Positions 60,685-64,000 of a DNA stretch of 64,000 nt are shown piece by piece. Position 1 is the first letter of the stretch, and the number at the start of each line of letters is the position of its first letter. The DNA is from Tildeniella torsiva UHER 1998/13D (lineage in GTDB: Bacteria; Cyanobacteriota; Cyanobacteriia; Phormidesmidales; Phormidesmidaceae). Both the position numbers and the translations under genes were made by a program. Location: positions 124,001 through 188,000 of the forward strand of contig JAHHIH010000009.1 in the NCBI GenBank assembly GCA_019358835.1, read 5' to 3'. The notes below the pieces were generated by a model that did not search any database, was not told where the DNA came from, and was given only the letters and a program-made list of their open reading frames with translations.

Positions 60685-62043
60685 TCAGCAATGGCCTGGG
60701 GGCAAGTTACCCAGGGTCTCACCCGGCGACGATCGCCCCCTAACCCAGACCAGTCCAAACACAGGCAGCAGGTAGAGATAGCAGGCAAAGGGAATGAAGC
60801 CCGCATTCACCCCGAGAATAGTGGCTGGAACCAGCCCGGCGATGTTCCACGGAATCAGAGGGGAGATCACCACGACGGTATTTTCAAGGTCGAGGGCCAG
60901 GGCTGAGGGCGGGGCTTGGGTGCGGTGGTAGGTTGGGCCGAGGAGCTGCTGGGTCAGCAAAATGGCGATGGTTTGGGTACAGCCAAAGGCCGCTGAGAGG
61001 GTGCCCACCAGCGTGGTGGCCCAGATGCGATCGCCCGGCGTTTTTACCCGCTCTAGCGATCGCTCCACCTGGTGCAGCAGCCGCGTTTCGGCAAAGATTC
61101 CCACAAAGGCGGTCGAGATCACCACCACCAGCGACACCCGCACCATGGCTGCCACCCCGCCGCCCAGCACAATGGCGGTGAGCGGTGAGTCAGCCCCTAG
61201 GTGAAACCCGGTGAGCAGATATTGCAGCACCTGCCCTAGGCTGTAGTGCTGATAGGCCACCGCCAGGGCGATCGCCGTGGCAGTACTGGCCACCATGGCC
61301 CGCTGCACCGGCACCCGCCGCAGCGCCAGCAGCATCATCACCCCCGCTGGCAGCAGCGTCACCGGGCTGAGGTGAAACTCGGCGGCCAGGTCGGCGGCTA
61401 GGCTTGACGCGGCTAGGGGAACTGGGGCGAACCGGGCAAAGCCGGTGTAGATTGCGATCGCCAATCCCAGAGGCAGCAGCGAAGTGCGCCCCATGCGGCG
61501 AATATTGTCGTAGATATCGGTGCGGGTAATGGCGGCAATCAGCAGCGCGCTGGAAGACATGGGGGAGGCGCGATCGCCCACGTAGGCCCCCGCAATAATC
61601 GCTCCGGCAATCAGGGAACGGTAAAACCCGCTGGCTTCACCGCCCGCCACCATCATCATCAGCGCTACCCCCACCGTGCCCACGGTGCCAAAGGAGGTGC
61701 CCAGCAGCAGCGACATGGCGCTGGTCAGCCCAAAGGCCACCAGCACGAAGCTGTGGGGCGTTACCACCTGGAGGCCGTAGTACACCAGCGTCGGCACGGT
61801 GCCCGCCGCCATCCAGCTGGCGGTGACGGCGCCGATCAGCAGCAGCACCCCGATTACGGGCAGGGCTTTTTGGCTGCCCCGCCACCCCATGGTCGCCAGC
61901 GCCCGCAGCGAAAACCCTCGCCGCCACAGCACCCCCACAAACAGGGCCATCGCCAGCACCAGCGGATAGGCGATGAACACGCCTCGCACTGCGCCCAGCA
62001 GCAGCGCCCCAAACGATAGCCCAAAGGCCAGTCCAATATCCAT
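60685..62043 (-). CDS. nhaC: NhaC-family Na+/H+ antiporter
   Basis: 452 residues with about eleven hydrophobic helices. The family stretches FGLTSAMSLLLGTSFGTVGT, AGAIIAGAYVGDRASPMSSS and LENTVVVISPLIPWNIAGLV are NhaC signatures. It exchanges Na+ for H+ at the plasma membrane and supports pH and salt balance. No neighbour shares its function; the hybrid kinase gene upstream is on the same strand 96 bases away. Confidence 0.9.
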   Translation of the reverse strand: MDIGLAFGLSFGALLLGAVRGVFIAYPLVLAMALFVGVLWRRGFSLRALATMGWRGSQKALPVIGVLLLIGAVTASWMAAGTVPTLVYYGLQVVTPHSFVLVAFGLTSAMSLLLGTSFGTVGTVGVALMMMVAGGEASGFYRSLIAGAIIAGAYVGDRASPMSSSALLIAAITRTDIYDNIRRMGRTSLLPLGLAIAIYTGFARFAPVPLAASSLAADLAAEFHLSPVTLLPAGVMMLLALRRVPVQRAMVASTATAIALAVAYQHYSLGQVLQYLLTGFHLGADSPLTAIVLGGGVAAMVRVSLVVVISTAFVGIFAETRLLHQVERSLERVKTPGDRIWATTLVGTLSAAFGCTQTIAILLTQQLLGPTYHRTQAPPSALALDLENTVVVISPLIPWNIAGLVPATILGVNAGFIPFACYLYLLPVFGLVWVRGRSSPGETLGNLPPGHC

Positions 62044-62139
62044 AGACGGGTATCAAATCCTTAGCCTAGCGGCGGGCGATCGCCCCGGCAAAAGCATCCC
62101 CCGATGCTTTCTATCGATGCGGTAGATGGATCGGGTTGA

Positions 62140-64000
62140 CTACTCTGGAGCACCAGTCCTGGCCAGTTCTGCCACCGCCAGCAGCAGCTGGTCGGGCTCG
62201 ATGGGCTTAGTTAGGTGTTTCTGAAAGCCATGGGCCAGGGCGCGGTGCCGATCTTCTGGTTGGGCAAAGGCAGTGAGGGCGATCGCCGGTACCCGTCCAC
62301 CACAGTCGGGCGGCAGGCTGCGAATCTGTTGCAGCAGGCTGTAGCCATCCAGTTCGGGCATGCCGATGTCACACACCAACACATCGGGCTCAAAACTGGT
62401 GAGGTGCGGCAAAACGTCGTGCCCCGAGGCCACAACTCTAACTTCAGCCCCGTACTGGCCGAGCACCGTCGCCAGCAGGTCGCGGGTATCTTCGCTGTCG
62501 TCCACGGTGAGCACCTTAATTCCTGTCAGGTCGATCACCGTGGGGGGGTGAGTCTCATCTAGGGAAGGAATTGAGGCATCGGCCATCAGCGGCAGCCGCA
62601 GGGTAAAGGTTGACCCCAACCCCTCGCCTGGGCTATCGGCCACAATGCTGCCGCCGTGGGCTTCGACCAAATATTTAACGATTGAGAGCCCCAGCCCCAG
62701 CCCGCCGTACTGGCGAGTAATCGACACATCTTCTTGGCGAAATGAGTCGAAGAGCTGCGGCAAAAAATCTCGGCGGATGCCCTTGCCAGTATCGGTAATG
62801 GTGACCTGGGCGCAGTTGTTCAACGACTCTAGGCAAACCTCGATCTGCCCGCCCTGGGGCGTAAACTTGACCGCATTAGACAAAAGATTCCAAATTACCT
62901 GCTGCAGGCGGGCGCTGTCGCCTCTGACCAGGCAGGCCTCGGCCAGGGCGGTGCGCAGAGCGATCGATTTGGCCTGCACAGCGGTGCTCACCACCTCCAT
63001 AGAGGCCCCAATCACCGAGGCCAGATCGATCGCAACATCGCTAATCTCAAGCTTGCCCCGCAGAATTTTGGCCACATCTAGCAGGTCGTCGATCAGCTTG
63101 GTTTGCAGCTTGGCATTGCGCTCGATGGTAGAGAGGGCGCGACGGGTCTTAGTGGCGTCGAGCTGGTTGGTCTGGAGCAGTTTGGCCCAGCCCAAAATCG
63201 GGTTCAGCGGCGACCTAAGCTCGTGGGAGAGAATTGCCAAAAACTCGTCTTTGGTGCGGTTGGCCCGTTCCGCATGCTCCCGCGCGGTCTGCTCTCGCTC
63301 TAGCAACTGCTTGCGCTCAGTGACATCGCTGGCTGCCCCAAACCATTCAACAATTTCATTGCGTTCATTGAGCAGCGGCACGGCCCGAGACACCGACCAG
63401 CTCAAGGTACCATCTGGTTGCAGCACCCGGTGCTCCAGCTCAAAGGGGCGCTGATCGCGAATGGCTCGCTGAATGGCGTCCCACACCTGGGGCCGATCGT
63501 CCTGGGGAATGTAGGTTTCTAGCCATGAGCGATCGGGCTGCTCGCCGCTGGGGAGAAAAGCCTGACCATCGAGGTTGTACATTTTGCTCCAGTCGGCGCT
63601 CATTTTGTAGAGCGTGTCTGAGCTAGCGGTAACGAGCATGCGAAACTGGGCTTCGCTGCGGCTCAGCTGCGCTTCGGCCCGAGCGCGCTCCACGGCGGCC
63701 CAGGTGCGCTCGGCAGTTTCTTGAATCAGCGAAACTTCGAGGGCCGTCCAGTCACGGGGGGCTGACTGAGCGACGTTAAACACCGCAACCAGCTGATAGT
63801 CTTTGACTAGGGGAATACAGACCAGCGCGGCCATGCCCAACGCCTCGAACTGGGCCTGTTCTGATGCGGTAAGCACCGTGGTATTGGCTATATCGGCCAG
63901 CAGCAGCGGATGCCCCGTGCGCAGCAGCGTATGCACGGTCGAGAAATCTTCAAAATGGTAAACCCCAGCCATGCTGGGCTCACCGTCTTGCCGATAGTCA
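62140..64000 (-). CDS. Hybrid histidine kinase (GAF-PAS-HisKA-HATPase-REC), N-terminus beyond the window
   Basis: At least 619 residues; the frame remains open past the right edge (DYRQDGEPSMAGVYH at the border), so the start is not seen. Domain order: part of a GAF domain, a PAS domain (YKMSADWSKMYNLDGQAFLP, ending AASDVTERKQ), HisKA with FLAILSHELRSPLNPILGWA (phospho-His), HATPase with NLLSNAVKFTPQGG and a GLGLGLSIVK box, and a C-terminal receiver with VDDSEDTRDLL and phospho-acceptor Asp in VLVCDIGMPELDG. It is a soluble phosphorelay kinase; no DNA-binding partner is adjacent. Confidence 0.93.
   Translation of the reverse strand, partial: DYRQDGEPSMAGVYHFEDFSTVHTLLRTGHPLLLADIANTTVLTASEQAQFEALGMAALVCIPLVKDYQLVAVFNVAQSAPRDWTALEVSLIQETAERTWAAVERARAEAQLSRSEAQFRMLVTASSDTLYKMSADWSKMYNLDGQAFLPSGEQPDRSWLETYIPQDDRPQVWDAIQRAIRDQRPFELEHRVLQPDGTLSWSVSRAVPLLNERNEIVEWFGAASDVTERKQLLEREQTAREHAERANRTKDEFLAILSHELRSPLNPILGWAKLLQTNQLDATKTRRALSTIERNAKLQTKLIDDLLDVAKILRGKLEISDVAIDLASVIGASMEVVSTAVQAKSIALRTALAEACLVRGDSARLQQVIWNLLSNAVKFTPQGGQIEVCLESLNNCAQVTITDTGKGIRRDFLPQLFDSFRQEDVSITRQYGGLGLGLSIVKYLVEAHGGSIVADSPGEGLGSTFTLRLPLMADASIPSLDETHPPTVIDLTGIKVLTVDDSEDTRDLLATVLGQYGAEVRVVASGHDVLPHLTSFEPDVLVCDIGMPELDGYSLLQQIRSLPPDCGGRVPAIALTAFAQPEDRHRALAHGFQKHLTKPIEPDQLLLAVAELARTGAPE

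Noticed and set aside
62645-63454. Plus-strand 269-codon frame in the hybrid kinase gene
   Set aside because: Serine/arginine-rich mirror of the kinase; no protein features of its own.

Overview
The window is cyanobacterial chromosome. It carries psaI, a photosystem II S4-domain protein, a glutamine-synthetase inactivating factor (gifB) behind a glutamine riboswitch, many cyanobacteria-restricted families (DUF4347, DUF2808, DUF1400, DUF2470, DUF4278), a PucC/BCD-type transporter, and numerous copies of the HIP1 octamer GCGATCGC. The genes are GC-rich with short spacers, which fits a Leptolyngbya/Nodosilinea-like filamentous lineage; that genus-level guess is inference.

Layout. 0-13 kb: ATP sulfurylase, a caspase-fold protein whose catalytic dyad is lost, a ZIP-like transporter with an inserted cyclic-nucleotide-binding domain, a LOG-family pseudogene, a DUF1400 hydrolase, a pentapeptide-repeat protein, an SGNH hydrolase and YchF. 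13-24 kb: thylakoid or envelope proteins, a Rieske oxygenase divergent from a TetR regulator that carries a transposase-type zinc ribbon, a PucC-type MFS gene with an inositol-phosphatase gene, an isolated pstB with a Pho box, a HAMP-PAS-GGDEF protein, a glycosyltransferase, and a ferredoxin/DUF2470 pair. 24-29 kb: psaI, a methyltransferase-glycosyltransferase fusion, a TPR protein, a LuxR-type regulator and the PSII S4 protein.

29-39 kb: a five-gene, lower-GC CDP-sugar operon (rfbF, lhgO-like, epimerase, rfbC-like, COG4091-like oxidoreductase), then a murT-gatD-signal peptidase envelope operon, then cobK. 39-47 kb: a SpoIIE phosphatase, DUF2808, a 2H phosphoesterase, gifB with NtcA box and riboswitch, and a seven-PAS diguanylate cyclase. 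47-51 kb: a copper-handling block (metallochaperone, CopA, tandem cupredoxin) behind a MerR-type promoter, beside a divergent exported Met/His-containing protein. 51-55 kb: an NfeD-flotillin-flotillin operon, followed by a decayed region with a ParE/RelE remnant. 55-64 kb: a 1519-residue DUF4347 surface protein with six near-identical Ig-like repeats, an NhaC antiporter, and a hybrid histidine kinase that runs off the right edge.

I saw no rRNA, tRNA, CRISPR array or intact insertion sequence. The most interesting items are the TetR-zinc ribbon fusion beside a Rieske oxygenase, the ZIP/cyclic-nucleotide fusion, the CDP-sugar operon that lacks an obvious 4,6-dehydratase, the dual nitrogen control of gifB, and the copper block with a MerR operator but no local regulator.
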